Assembly: GCF_954871325.1 (NCBI RefSeq)
Contig: NC_088776.1
Span: 1,007,671-1,071,670, forward strand
Source of the DNA: Gordionus sp. m RMFG-2023
Taxonomy: Eukaryota; Nematomorpha; Gordioida; Chordodea; Parachordodidae
Length of the DNA: 64,000 bases
Reading direction: 5' to 3'
Shown here: positions 26,850 to 38,330 of the stretch, in pieces
Position numbering within the stretch: position 1 is the stretch's first letter
Layout of the letters: every line of letters starts with the position of its first letter
Notes under the pieces: model-generated
What the model was told of the DNA's origin: nothing
The model's database searches: none
Seen by the model: the letters and a program-made list of their open reading frames with translations, nothing else
Position numbers and translations under genes: made by a program

Positions 26850-28965
26850 AACTTTTGACAATATAATATCTCCTTTGTATCTACGTTAATTCCAGACTGA
26901 TATTGATTATTTAGTATTAAATATAATATGACATTTCGGACAGATGCCTAATCATATTGAACGATAGAGAAAGACTTTTCTATAAAATTGTTGAGTTGAT
27001 ATTTTAAATAAGAAACTTAAGGTTTTTTCCACATGACTAGCCTATCTCGTGACTTAACCAGGAATTTACACTTAGGGAAACTTGATGATGAGAGGACAGG
27101 TGGGGGAGAATTTTCCATGATTTTAAATTAATATTTTTTTTTTCAATATTTTTAGAAAAAAATCATTTTCAAAATTATAAAATTATTATTTAAAAAAATG
27201 TCACATAGCCCAAATGTCTGCAATAAGTTCATCTTAGAAATCTCTAAGAAAATTTATAGTTAAAAATTAAACCATGATAATCTTTTCCCTCCTCCAGGAA
27301 AATCCTGTTCCTATATTTATATCATTATCATATTCATTCCATTTTAAAGTTTAATATTTATTCTTTAATAGAATAGTAAAATTTTAATTATTTAATAATA
27401 ACAAGAGATGCTCATATGAAATAGGATCAAAGTTCATATTAAAGCTTTAAAGTATAAAATAACAAGTAGAAAATTTAATTATAAATTTTAAATTTACACG
27501 ATACGTACATATATAATAAATTTAAGCTGACTTGTTAGGTGTGAAATTTAATTGATAAAATTTAATTAATTTTTAGTTCTGATCCCTTTAAAAATTTCGA
27601 CATCTAATAAAATTTATAGAGAAAAAACCAACCTAATAATGCCATTTCCCTTCTCTCCTGCTTAATCCTGTCTATGCCTTATAATTTATATCATTCCATT
27701 TATTATTTTATATCAATAGATTTTATTTATTTAAAATTTATAAGGTGAAATTTTAAATATTTAAAAATAACAAGAGATAGGCGTAAGAAATAGAAAGTTC
27801 ATACTAAAGTTTTAAAATACACAATAACACGTTAAAAATTTAATTATAAACGATAATATATATTAAATTTAAGCTGACTTGGAAAGTTTGAAATTTAATT
27901 TGATTAAATTTAAAGTTAAAGTTAATTAAATAATATATTTAATGAATTTAAATTTAAATTTGTGTAATAAACTTAATTAATTTTTATTTTTAGGTTTTTT
28001 TTAAAAAAATATAAATATGATTAACAAAATAGTAGCTAGCAGAGGGCTAGCTAAAAAAGGTTTGAAAAAATTAGAACTTAATTTATAAAATTTAATTAAA
28101 TTGCGCTCATATAAAAACAAAACTAGAAAAAGTGGAAAATAAATTACTAATAAAAAATACTATTAAATAAGATGGATAGGCTACATGGAGCCGTGACAAG
28201 AAAAATTGAAAGGCAAATTTCTAAGCTATGTTCTGACAAATCTAGAAATAATCTTTAGGATCGCCCCCCATGTGGGAGTAATTTTTCTTCCTATCTCATT
28301 TAGGAAGCAAAGTGCTATTCGAAATTACAATAATAATTATAACAAAATTAAAAACAAGAGATGCCAAAAAAAGTATTTTTGTTAAAATTTATCAGTGAAA
28401 CGTGACTAGTTACAGTTATATTTCAAAAGTATCTAGTTACATTATATTTAATATAAAAATCATTATTTAAATATATTTACTTTTAAATAATCACAATTAT
28501 CCAATATATATAATCTTCTTAATCAAAACATGATAGTTTTTGTAATATCAAAGTATTAAAATTTAAGGAAAACTACATAGAATAATGTTAATTTTTGGAC
28601 ACTTTCTACTTGTATCGAGCTTAGAAGTCCCAATTTCAGAAGTGAACTCTCTACTGGTGGGCTATTATGAGCTTTGTTTATTTTGTATTATAAAAATCTT
28701 TGATTATATCTAGAAAATTGCGTTTTCCCTCTTATTCACAAAGATGGGCTTCCCAAAAAATTGGATATTTATAATAGAATTTACTATATTTAGTTAAGAT
28801 AAAGTAAATATCAATTAATGTATGTACAGTAGATCACGGATGCCATGACCTAGGTTCAAGTAAGATCATTTTTATTAAATTCATAAACAGGCTTGAAGAT
28901 TTTATCAATATAATTTGATGATTTAATTATATTAATATCATTTTTTTGAGGCCCTTTTTAAAAAT
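26850..28965. other. AT-rich intergenic DNA with a diverged direct repeat
   Basis: No gene seen. About 27,310-27,573 and 27,675-27,925 are diverged direct copies, sharing AATAACAAGAGAT, AAAGTTCATA and AAATTTAAGCTGACTTG in order with an offset near 365 bp. Confidence 0.6.
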
Positions 28966-29230
28966 TTTAAATCTGATTTCACTGGAAATGTAATTCCAAC
29001 ATACTTAGAATCCAACATCCTTTAAATATCAGCCAGGAACTTTTAGAATTCCCATATAGATATTCTAACAAATTATGAATGACTCAAAGGTTAAAGACAA
29101 AATTGTGTACAAATTATGAAGATAGGTATATTCTAAACATACCGGAAACACAATTACGGTAAAATTAGAATTTTTAAATTTTTTTAAAAAAAAACGCGCC
29201 CAAAAAATGATTTAAAATTAAAAAAATAAT
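28965..29230. mobile_element. MITE-like element, family 2
   Basis: The left side (TTTAAATCTGATTTCACTGG, then TAATTCCAACATACTTAG) is mirrored on the right (TATTCTAAACATACCGGAAA, then ACGGTAAAATTAGAATTT). The flanking AACGCGCCCAAAAAATGATT block also follows other copies. Non-coding. Confidence 0.55.
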
Positions 29231-29839
29231 ACATTTTTACTCGAAAAAATCACATTCGCTAACAAATGTTTTATTCTTTAATTATTTACCCATCCATTTT
29301 GGTTTTTAAATAAGTATTATATTTAAGGGCGCATTTCATGGCGGGACCCGATCCTAGCGATTTAACAGCTGATCGATTTATAAATCGGTTTATGAGAATC
29401 AATTTTTCTTTATTAAAACCTAATATTTCTTAGGTTATCATCATGTAATAGAATTTAAAGATAAAATTAATATTATTTTTTATAAAAAAATCGATCTCAT
29501 AGACAGATTTTAAAATTCAATCAGCTGTTAAAAAAAATCAAAGTTGTTAAAAGATACTTTTTTTAAAAGAAGAGATACAGTTACAATTTTTATCATACTT
29601 AAATACAGGGTTTACCGTTTGTTCTCGAACAGAGAAACTCTTATTATGAAGAGCACATAAACAACATTTTAATATATATATTGGTCTCATTTTCAATCCG
29701 AACACCATATAAAAAAAAATATTGAAATTTTTATCGTTCTTTCAATTAAATTTTTTTTAAACAAATTAGGGGGGGGGGGGTGCGAAATTTTTTTTTGCGA
29801 TGGGGCGAAACGGTTTGAAATTGGGAGGCTGTGGACCGG

Positions 29840-30900
29840 AAACGAGAATTAGGGACCTGCTAAGCTATTTTTCGTAGCCCATGCCCTACCCCAGCCCGAA
29901 TTCGAGAATGATTTGTGTCCGGGTTCTGTCCAAGTTAGTGAAAAAATTTTTTGTCCAAGTCCAGAGCCCAATCTAAAAAAAACAGTTTGGAATTTTTCGC
30001 CCTTTTTATAAATATAAATCTAGGAATATCTTCCATACCAAAGATTTTCGATTTGTATTTATTTAGCTGGCTAAAGTAGGCTAAATTTTGGATAAGTGTC
30101 TGCTAAGCTTAGCCGTTTATAGCTATTGATATCTTATTTAGTTATCACAATGCCTCGAAATCAATATTTTCAGAATTTTTTTTTAAAAATTTTAGATCCA
30201 TTCTTGTGAATAATTTTTTTAATTATATATATATATATAAATTCTTAGGGTCTTTTAAAATGAATTAAATCTTGGATTAATTAGTATTGTTCAAATGACT
30301 CTATTGGAGCCGATAATAAGTGCCAACTCAATATTTTATTCCGAAAAAATTATTACACAAACATGAATAGATATGGCTCACAAAAGGTTTGAACATTTAT
30401 TGGCGAAATTTCGAGGCCTAGCCAATGCTCTTACTGGCTAAAATATTAAGCTAATCGTTCTTAAAAATCGATTCAAATCCAACCTTTTTAACAACACAGT
30501 TTTAGTTTAAAACGCACAATTTATCGAATGAAAATATTTTTTATTACCATTTATAACAGATTAATATTTTAGATATTTATGTTTGGCTAAATGTAGAATA
30601 TAAATATATATCTTATTTTAACCTGATAGAATATGATGTATTTAAGTAAATAGAAATTAGTGGCATTACAAACCCTAACCACAGGAAATTTATAATATGG
30701 GGAAATGATAATTATACCTAAATCTAAATGAATAAATATGTGTTAGATGAAAAAAATGGTATGTGTTTCTGATTGACATTTCTATGAAACAAAATGGTTA
30801 CTGAGGATCGAGTTGGGCTCCCTCTTACAGCTGACCCGAGCGCGAGAAAAAAGTCTTCGATGTTTTTGAGAGACCCGAGTCTCGGGTGGGGCTACGAATA
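29840..30900. mobile_element. TIR element of about 1.06 kb with nested MITE
   Basis: TTAGGGACCTGCTAAGC with TTTTTCGTAGCCC near 29,851 is answered in reverse complement near 30,890-30,920 by TTAGAGACATGCATGAGC with TATTCGTAGCCC. Each is followed inward by a CCCGA-rich patch. A MITE family 1 copy lies inside (30,325-30,510). No transposase frame is visible, so it is probably a non-autonomous DNA transposon. Confidence 0.45.
30325..30510. mobile_element. MITE family 1 copy
   Basis: The core shows CTCAATATTTTATTCCGA, TATTGGCGAAATTTCGAGGC and TACTGGCTAAAATATTAAGC, ending in CTTTTTAACAACAC. It is diverged and sits inside the TIR element. Confidence 0.5.
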
Positions 30901-30999
30901 GCTCATGCATGTCTCTAACGGCGAGAATGATAATATATCTTAAGAAAATGGGAATATTTAATTTTTAATGAATATTTTAATGAACCCTGAGTTGTATAA

Positions 31000-31770
31000 C
31001 TTCGTAAGAGGTTTAGTTAATACTTTAAATATATCACGTGCTTATGCTTCGATTCTCGGCACCCATTTTTAACATCCTTTTTTATATAAAGGTAGTAGCT
31101 AGACCAGCCTAGTTTTGAAACTTTTTAGTAATAGTTTTAAATATATTTTTTTAAATATAATTTGACTCTGATATTTATCATCAGACTCATTTATTTTATC
31201 ATATTTTTTAAAAAAATTGAGATCTTAATTATATGCCTAAACATCCATAATATTAGTGTAAAAATGACAAAATTTTTGAGAAACTTAAACCAAAATGATC
31301 TTTGTTAATGAATTCAATCTAGCCAAAACCTCCAATATCCAATAAAATGCTTAGGAACAAAAAATCCACTCAAAAAGATAAAAAAATCCTGGATACGTAT
31401 ATGATTTACATTCATTTTATTCTAAAAAAATTTAATATTCAGTTTATATGTTATTTATAATGTCTTTTATACAATGTAATTCGCTAAAAATCTAACATTA
31501 AAAGAAAATATATATTTACAAGTTATCATTGGAATATAATTCTATAAATTGATATTCGTCTTGAATAAATTCACACTAATTAAACACTAAACAAAGAGTA
31601 TATAATATGAATAGGTGTATCTTCTCTGAATGACTTCATCTTCGTATCTTTCGACGAGGTCGGGCAAAAATGTAACTATACGATATGTTAAGCTTAGGCG
31701 GCTCTTTTTTCATCTTAAATATCTATAACATAATTTTACATAAATATTTAATATTATTTTCTAATCAATT
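31000..31770. other. AT-rich DNA, nothing recognised
   Basis: I found no coding region, repeat or RNA gene in this stretch. Confidence 0.5.
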
Positions 31771-31773
31771 TGG

Positions 31774-31776
31774 TTT

Positions 31777-31839
<63 letters not shown>
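31774..31839. repeat. (TTTC)n microsatellite
   Basis: About 16 perfect TTTC units; one of the few tracts with pyrimidines on the plus strand. Confidence 0.98.
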
Positions 31840-32138
31840 ATTACGTTCCTTCTTTCCAGGCCCGATACTTTTTCAGCCACCATAGAATGAATACTTTAAA
31901 TTATTTGAACACAAAGGATAAGAATTGACTTATAGCTGGAAAAAAACATATGTTGATTTATATGATTTTACAAATATTATATAATCGTTGATGTAGTTTA
32001 ATTTATAATATTGTTTATTGATTCAATTATAAAATATATGTAATTTAGAAAAATATTTATAACTTGTGCTACAATTGGTTCAATGATTGAACAGTGTAAT
32101 ACTAATATAAAAAAATATATAGCATTAACAATATAATA

Positions 32139-32434
32139 AGAGAAGAAGAAGAAGAAGAGAAGAAGAAGAGAAAAAAGAAGAGAAGAGAAGAGAAGAGAAG
32201 AGAAGAGAAGAGAAGAGAAGAGAAGAGAAGAGAAGAGAAGAGAAGAGAAGAGAAGAGAAGAGAAGAGAAGAAGAAGAGAAGAGAAGAGAAGAGAAGAGAA
32301 GAGAAGAGAAGAGAAGAAGAAGAGAAGAGAAGAGAAGAGAAGAGAAGAGAAGAGAAGAGAAGAGAAGAAGAAGAGAAGAGAAGAGAAGAGAAGAGAAGAG
32401 AAGAGAAGAGAAGAGAAGAGAAGAGAAGAGAAGA
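32139..32434. repeat. (AGAAG)n microsatellite with AAG-slip interruptions
   Basis: About 295 bp of AGAAG-type units, broken by AGAAGAAG steps near 32,270, 32,317 and 32,367. It ends in ATTTTTAATTTT. Confidence 0.98.
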
Positions 32435-32470
32435 TTTTTAATTTTTTTCATGTATGAAAAATTAAAATGG

Positions 32471-32647
32471 CTATCTAGATTTAAATTTGCTAATTCGTTT
32501 ATACAAAATAAATTGGGAAAATCTTTTAGTCTTATGATCCTCTTCTTCTATGTATTCCACCATTATGAAGTTTCTCAAGGCGACCTGTATACAAGAACTT
32601 TCTTCCAGTTGGTTAAAACCCGTTTTGGTATAGATATGATTCACCAT
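32471..32647 (-). CDS. Short unrecognised protein-like frame
   Basis: ATG at 32,647 opens 58 codons ending at TAG (32,471). The product is charged and non-repetitive (MVNHIYTKTGFNQLEESSC, VEYIEEEDHKTKRFSQFI), unlike the hydrophobic chance frames nearby. The same frame extends upstream with one stop, so it may be an exon or relic. The longer overlapping plus-strand frame (32,450-32,707) is the alternative. No family recognised. Confidence 0.25.
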   Translation of the reverse strand: MVNHIYTKTGFNQLEESSCIQVALRNFIMVEYIEEEDHKTKRFSQFILYKRISKFKSR

Positions 32648-32709
32648 TCCTTAAGATATAGAATTCTTTACATGGAAGTCAAAAAAACTGCAACTGCTTT
32701 AACTTAATT

Positions 32710-33460
32710 AATTCAAAAACCTATACGTATTCATAAAGCTTTAAAGGAAAAATCTTCTTCCATGATTAATAACAGTTTTGAGTGAATATTGGTATCGTTA
32801 TTATAAAAAAGACCGAATTGGGGTCTATTTTTTAAAAACTACTCGATATGTTTCCAAAATAAACATGAATAAATAGTTGTTTTTTTTTAAAAAACCGATA
32901 ATGGTTTGAACAACCGTTATTTCTCTCCCGTTTACATGCTTATTATTAAAAAAAAATTTATCAAAAAAATATATTAAAAAAATATTTAGTAGCCAAATAC
33001 TCCTAAAGTTAAGGGGGCAAAATTGACTGAAATTCACAGGAATTGGTATTCTAAGCATGCTGGAATACAATTCCGTGTAAATCCCTGCAAATGGGAGGGA
33101 GGGATAGTTTATAATTGGGCCCGTTTCTTTCTTTCTTTCAAAAAAAAATTACTTGTATAGTAAGATCTTCCCTCAGATGTTTAGCTTCTATCATTTCTTC
33201 ACCATTTTCCTTTTCATATATAATATCGGAATCCAGAATTTTACGATTTTTGGCGGGTTCACACGTGAAATTATTTCGTTTTAGCCCTTGTATTATTTTA
33301 GTATTTTTTTGTATTTATTTAAAGAAAAATTAAACAAATTTTCAAATAATTCAAAAAAAAATTACTGATTAGCTATATCCATGTTTTGATTAAAGGTTAC
33401 GAATGTATTATTGAAAATTTTTATTTTTTTGCAATACAAATTGAATCGAAATCTCGTAAG
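32710..33460. other. AT-rich DNA with a partial MITE family 2 end
   Basis: About 33,035-33,090 carries the GGTATTCTAAGCATGCTGGA end typical of family 2. Frames at 32,825-33,070 (-) and 33,115-33,333 (+) have no motif and I do not support them as genes. Confidence 0.4.
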
Positions 33461-33461
33461 A

Positions 33462-33690
33462 TTAGTGTTGTTAAACGGCTCGTTTTGATCCGATTCTTAG
33501 GAACGGCTGCTAGCTCAATATTTCAGCCAGAAGAAATATTGCTTGAGGCTCCAGATTTCGCTAATAGATGTCTAGACCTTTGTTTCTTCTATGAGTAAAA
33601 TCTTTAGGGCTTGAGTAATATCTTTTCTGGATAAAATATTTGAGTTAAGCCGGTTTTAAAAATCGGAGCGAGCCGTTTAACGACACGGCG
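33462..33690. mobile_element. MITE family 1 copy
   Basis: It starts AGTGTTGTTAAACGGCTCGT and ends ATCGGAGCGAGCCGTTTAAC, inverted repeats of each other. The core has GCTAGCTCAATATTTCAGCC and TTTCGCTAATAGATG. The left end is flanked by TTA. Confidence 0.7.
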
Positions 33691-33699
33691 TAAAATACG

Positions 33700-34190
33700 G
33701 TTTATTTTAAATTATTTGCTGTAAACATTTCTAAAAAAAATGTCGAATTCGTTCAACGTTCATTGACTAAAAAATCTAACATGTTGGCGAACAACATTAT
33801 CTTCCAAAGGGGAACATATTAACAATCGTGAACTCGTTCACCGTTCATTCAAAACACTGTTGAATGAATAAATATTTATTTAAATTTTACAATTTTGGCA
33901 AACTCGTAGTTCCCAACTTCCGTTTGCATAAAATGAGTTTTTATAATATAAAACTGTAATATATTTATGTCTATTATAAATAAATCTATTTAAACCTCTA
34001 ATAAATTAGCCCAATAATCATCGATTCTATTTTGTGTTTATAAAGATTTATAAAAATTATATTGATGGAGATAAAGTTGGATCGGCATATCTCGAGAGAT
34101 ATTCCTTGTCTGAGATTTGAATCTTCTTTTTTGTCCCTGGTTATTGTCAATTTCTTTACCCGTGTTTATATAAAAGAATCGCCTTCTGGC
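33700..34190. other. Intergenic, nothing firm
   Basis: It includes two short similar blocks around 33,742 and 33,833 (GTTCAACGTTCATT, CGTTCACCGTTCATT) that may be a small inverted or direct repeat. No gene supported. Confidence 0.35.
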
Positions 34191-34192
34191 AG

Positions 34193-34486
34193 AACAATTT
34201 CTAAGATGGTAGTAACGAATGGCAAAAAAAATTTCTGGCCGAACAATTTCTAAGATGGTAGTAACGAATGGCAAAAAAAATTTCTGGCCGAACAATTTCT
34301 AAGATGGTAGTAACGAATGGCAAAAAAAATTTCTGGCCGAACAATTTCTAAGATGGTAGTAACGAATGGCAAAAAAAATTTCTGGCCGAACAATTTCTAA
34401 GATGGTAGTAACGAATGGCAAAAAAAATTTCTGGCCGAACAATTTCTAAGATGGTAGTAACGAATGGCAAAAAAAATTTTTTTTTT
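34193..34486. repeat. 49-bp minisatellite, six units
   Basis: Units begin at 34,193, 34,242, 34,291, 34,340, 34,389 and 34,438 with AACAATTTCTAAGATGGTAG. They continue through a GGCAAAAAAAATTTCTGGCC-type joint and are essentially identical, implying recent expansion. Frames on both strands are artefacts of the repeat. Confidence 0.97.
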
Positions 34487-34604
34487 TTCTAATTTTAGAA
34501 TATTTGTCGAATTTAGATGATTATTGGAATGATAAATGTTGTAACTAGTTCTAAAATAGAGGGAATTTGGGTTGATAATAATGTTTTGTGAATTAGGAGG
34601 GCTG

Positions 34605-35333
34605 ATTTGTCCTATGGCCCGAGATTGCCTGCCTTTAAAATATTTGCAGAGCAAAGAAGGATATTCTTTGCAGCCAACAGAATATTTTCAGAAGTTCCTG
34701 GTTGTGGAATGACAATTATACAGTTTAAACGGAATCCTAAGAATATCCTGAATTCTTCAAGAGATGGGTATGTATCTATTATAATAGAATAATCATCGAC
34801 CATTAATACCTGTTGTGATTGTTGATAAATATAGAAATGATTGGTAAGATTCTCTGATTGTGGGTTCTAAAGGAGAAAGAGAAAACCAACGGAACAACCA
34901 ATTAGAGGAGAATCAATGTAGAAAGCTTGCTGGGTTATAATATGATTTTCCCAAGTGGTAAAAACTGAGTAAAGATTCAGGTCTGGTAAGACTTTTAGTG
35001 TTATTTTTGCTACTATTATACACATGATTAATCCTACGTTATTTAGCTATTACCCGTATTAAATCCGGTGTTAACATCAGGTTGGGTCTCACCTTTGTGG
35101 ATTTCGTTCAAAAATCTATTCAAGCTTGCTGGTAGGATTTTACCAGATGGGATAGTAGTTTAGAGAGTGTCTTGTAAGTTTATTGGTGGTAAACCATCAA
35201 ATCCCACCCGCCGAATCTTTTTCAAATAAATTTATACCACGTTTGATACTTCCTATATCCGCGAAATCTAATAAAGTGGGATGGGGTGTTTTGACTGAGG
35301 CAGTGGCGTAACCTGGAATAAGGGATTCCCCCT
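34605..35333 (-). other. Coding-like, less AT-rich stretch of unknown origin
   Basis: The minus strand gives several short protein-like segments in different frames: MVDDYSIIIDTYPSLEEF (34,803 downward), and near 35,040-35,150 KILPASLNRFLNEIHKGE followed by TQPDVNTGFNTGNS. Base composition is visibly less AT-rich than the flanks. I do not recognise the family. Exons of a gene or a decayed element are both possible. Confidence 0.25.
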
Positions 35334-35917
35334 TAAGGAAAGGAAAGGAAAGGAAAGGAAAGGAAAGGAAAGGAAAGGAAAGGAAAGGAAAGGAAAGGAA
35401 AGGAAAGGAAAGGAAAGGAAAGGAAAGGAAAGGAAAGGAAAGGAAAGGAAAGGAAAGGAAAGGAAAGGAAAGGAAAGGAAAGGAAAGGAAAGGAAAGGAA
35501 AGGAAAGGAAAGGAAAGGAAAGGAAAGGAAAGGAAAGGAAAGGAAAGGAAAGGAAAGGAAAGGAAAGGAAAGGAAAGGAAAGGAAAGGAAAGGAAAGGAA
35601 AGGAAAGGAAAGGAAAGGAAAGGAAAGGAAAGGAAAGGAAAGGAAAGGAAAGGAAAGGAAAGGAAAGGAAAGGAAAGGAAAGGAAAGGAAAGGAAAGGAA
35701 AGGAAAGGAAAGGAAAGGAAAGGAAAGAAAGGAAAGGAAAGGAAAGGAAAGGAAAGGAAAGGAAAGGAAAGGAAAGGAAAGGAAAGGAAAGGAAAGGAAA
35801 GGAAAGGAAAGGAAAGGAAAGGAAAGGAAAGGAAAGGAAAGGAAAGGAAAGGAAACGAAACGAAAGGAAAGGAAAGGAAAGGAAAGGAAAGGAAAGGAAA
35901 CGAAAGGAAAGGAAAGG
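35334..35917. repeat. (AAAGG)n microsatellite, about 580 bp
   Basis: Pentanucleotide AAAGG repeats run nearly perfectly. There is one phase slip near 35,727 and a few G-to-C changes (ACGAAACG) near 35,854-35,902. The opposite strand makes spurious FPFLS-type frames. Confidence 0.98.
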
Positions 35918-37260
35918 GTGTTTTCCCCATATAGGCAATTCCTGAAGACTCCTATGGGCTGGGGATTGAATAATAACCTGAAGAGTGTATTAATTGAAGT
36001 AAATTTATTGTATGATGGTTTATTGAAACTTATGCCTTTTTAACTTAATATTTGAGGTGCACTGGTAATGTTGAGATTGTTAAACATTTTTCGGAGTTGA
36101 TTTTGTTGATAAAGTTGGTGGAATGCTTGTACAATTCCTTACAATATTGAAAGTTGTCTGTGTGTTCAAGATATAAGATGTAAATAAGAACAAGTTTGAA
36201 AATTTATATAAAGTTGGAATTTCGAGATTTTAAATAGTTTGTTAAGCATTTGGCTATCAAGTTCATTTACCTCAATGAATTTCTTGATAATATGGGTGAT
36301 ATCTTGTTAGAAAGGTATCAAACCAGGCAGTTAGTTTAAAGATTGAATAATATCAGCTTGTTTCGATATTGTATATTGCTGATTTAATATATTGTGATTA
36401 AAAGAGATTTACGTGGAATTAATAGTTCAAGAGTGAATTAAAATGAAAAGTGTATATGCTATGGTACATATAATTTAGATTGAAGCTGCTGATGTATATC
36501 ATGAAAGGTTTAATTAGTAATAGGAGAGTCTTTAAATAATAAATCTATATTAAGATATTTCGATTATTTTCTAATATTTTTATTAGTCGACTACAATCAA
36601 TGTGCAAAAATAATAAAATAAACAGGTAAAGTACTGTTTTGGAAGTGAATTTATTACACCACAAAGTTTTTGATTACAGCTTTTAAATCTTCAATCATCG
36701 ATTCTAGTATAAATCAATAGAGGCAATCGACCAGATGCCATTTTGAGGAATTCTCAAAATCTGCAAAGATACAAAAGATTGTTTATCAGTTTTCTTAGCA
36801 CAAAATCACCTAAGATTTTGATATCAACAAATTACTGGAAAACTTTCAATCAGATCATTGAAACTTGACATAGCATCGTTAATTTATTAAAACCATGATA
36901 TTTTAATTTTAATTTCCTGAACACATTTAGAGTCACAAGGCAAATAACACCATCAAAACTACATTACAAAAGTTATCAACTTATCTGCGCAGGGACTTAA
37001 GCAGGACAATTCTTTTACTTCACACAATAGACAATCAAGGCATAAAACTGTTTGTTATCTTATCATGAATTCAGGCTCTGGTAAACGAAATTAATAGTGC
37101 CCTTTATATTATCATCCTCAGTGTTAACGAAGCAAGAAATAATCTTCGCCTATTCTAGACCCATATATTTCCATAACCCGAGTCAAGATTATTTGTGTTC
37201 CTCGATCAATAATTTGAGGTTCGATCTAGGGAACCTCGAGGATTCTCAAACTAATTTATG
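35918..37260. other. Sequence upstream of the integrase fossil, nothing firm
   Basis: It is moderately AT-rich and without simple repeats. I found no reverse transcriptase or protease segment and no terminal repeat I could pair. It may belong to the neighbouring fossil or to unrelated intergenic DNA. Confidence 0.35.
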
Positions 37261-37289
37261 AGTTAGTAGTTAGTCGGCAAGGGTAACAA

Positions 37290-38125
37290 TTGTACAAATT
37301 ATCCCATGTCAATCGTAATATTATAGAATGGAATGGGAGATTGGTTATTCCTAATAAATTAAGAAATGCAGTGTTAGGAATGATTCACTGGGGACATCCT
37401 GGGGAAAATGTAATGAAATCTATTTTTAGATTGTATTGTTGGTGGCCCAGATGTGATGTTGATATAGAAAATTTTATCAAAATATGTTCTGGATGCCAGA
37501 AAAATAGACAATGGTTAGAAGTTGATCTAATGCAGAATACCTCTGCTGATGCTATGATAAAACGACTAAATAAATGGTTTGCTAGGTTTGGAATACCCAA
37601 GTACAGTGTGTCAGACAAAGGACCACAATTCTTATCAGGGGAATTCCGTAGGTATTGTGATTTAAATAACATACGTCTCGGCACCCTATCATCCAAAAAC
37701 AAATGGATTAGCTGAACGTACAGTACGAACTTTGAAAGGTCGGTATTATGCAACGAGAGATTCAATTTCTCGATATATTAGATAAAGATGATGAAAAATA
37801 TAAACCGAAGAAAAGAATAAAAGAGGTATGGACTTGATTTGCCGACATCTAATAATTTTCAAATCAAGATAGCTCATAGAAACAGAAGTGCTAAAGCCAT
37901 TGAAGCAGAGTGCATAAGTCATCTTTGCCTACTGTTGGGAAACGTAGAGGTAAAATCACTAAAGGAAGGGATTCCTATAAATATTATTTGACGGAAGATG
38001 AATATAAAATTATGCCCAATCAAAAGAAAAAAGTTGAAAGGAAAAATAAGGAGTCTTCAATTTCAGATAGTGCTGAAACTTTCTATGATATGGAAGATAG
38101 CCAAAAATTGAATGAAATGGTATAA
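37290..38125 (+). mobile_element. Ty3/Gypsy-like integrase fossil
   Basis: The zinc-binding module of a retroelement integrase is visible at about 37,380-37,510 (HWGHPGENVMKSI, CWWPRC, CSGCQKN). A catalytic-core segment follows at about 37,540-37,680 (FARFGIPKYSVSDKGPQF). Downstream, 37,910-38,125 encodes a basic tail (LPTVGKRRGKITKGRDSYKY) also present at 50.5 kb. The element is broken in several places and neither reverse transcriptase nor LTRs are recognisable around it, so it is an old partial copy. Confidence 0.75.
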
Positions 38126-38330
38126 GTTCTATTGATTAATTCGTTTCTATAGATTAATTAAGTTTGACTTCTTTTGAGAACTGTCTTATAAAAATTTTAA
38201 TAATTGATATTTTCTATATTCTCGATATATTAGATAAAGACGATGAAAAATATAAACCGAAGATAAAAATAAAAGATGTATGGACTTGATTTGCAAACAT
38301 CTAATAATTTTCAAATTAAGATAGTCTTAG
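37771..38330. repeat. Direct duplication of about 110 bp downstream of the integrase fossil
   Basis: 37,771-37,875 recurs at 38,219-38,325. Both contain CTCGATATATTAGATAAAGA, TATGGACTTGATTTGC and CATCTAATAATTTTCAAAT in order. The second copy leads straight into the satellite array. Confidence 0.9.

Noticed and set aside
32125-32451. LLFSS-repeat protein on the minus strand
   Set aside because: Artefact of the (AGAAG)n tract.
34193-34486. CRISPR-like regular array
   Set aside because: The units are contiguous 49-bp copies with no variable spacers, in a eukaryotic context; it is a minisatellite.
35268-35938. 200-220-residue FPFLS-repeat proteins on the minus strand
   Set aside because: Artefacts of the (AAAGG)n tract, which stays open in more than one frame.
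37385-37765. 126-residue minus-strand frame
   Set aside because: It is the reverse-strand shadow of the integrase fossil, whose plus-strand motifs are clear.
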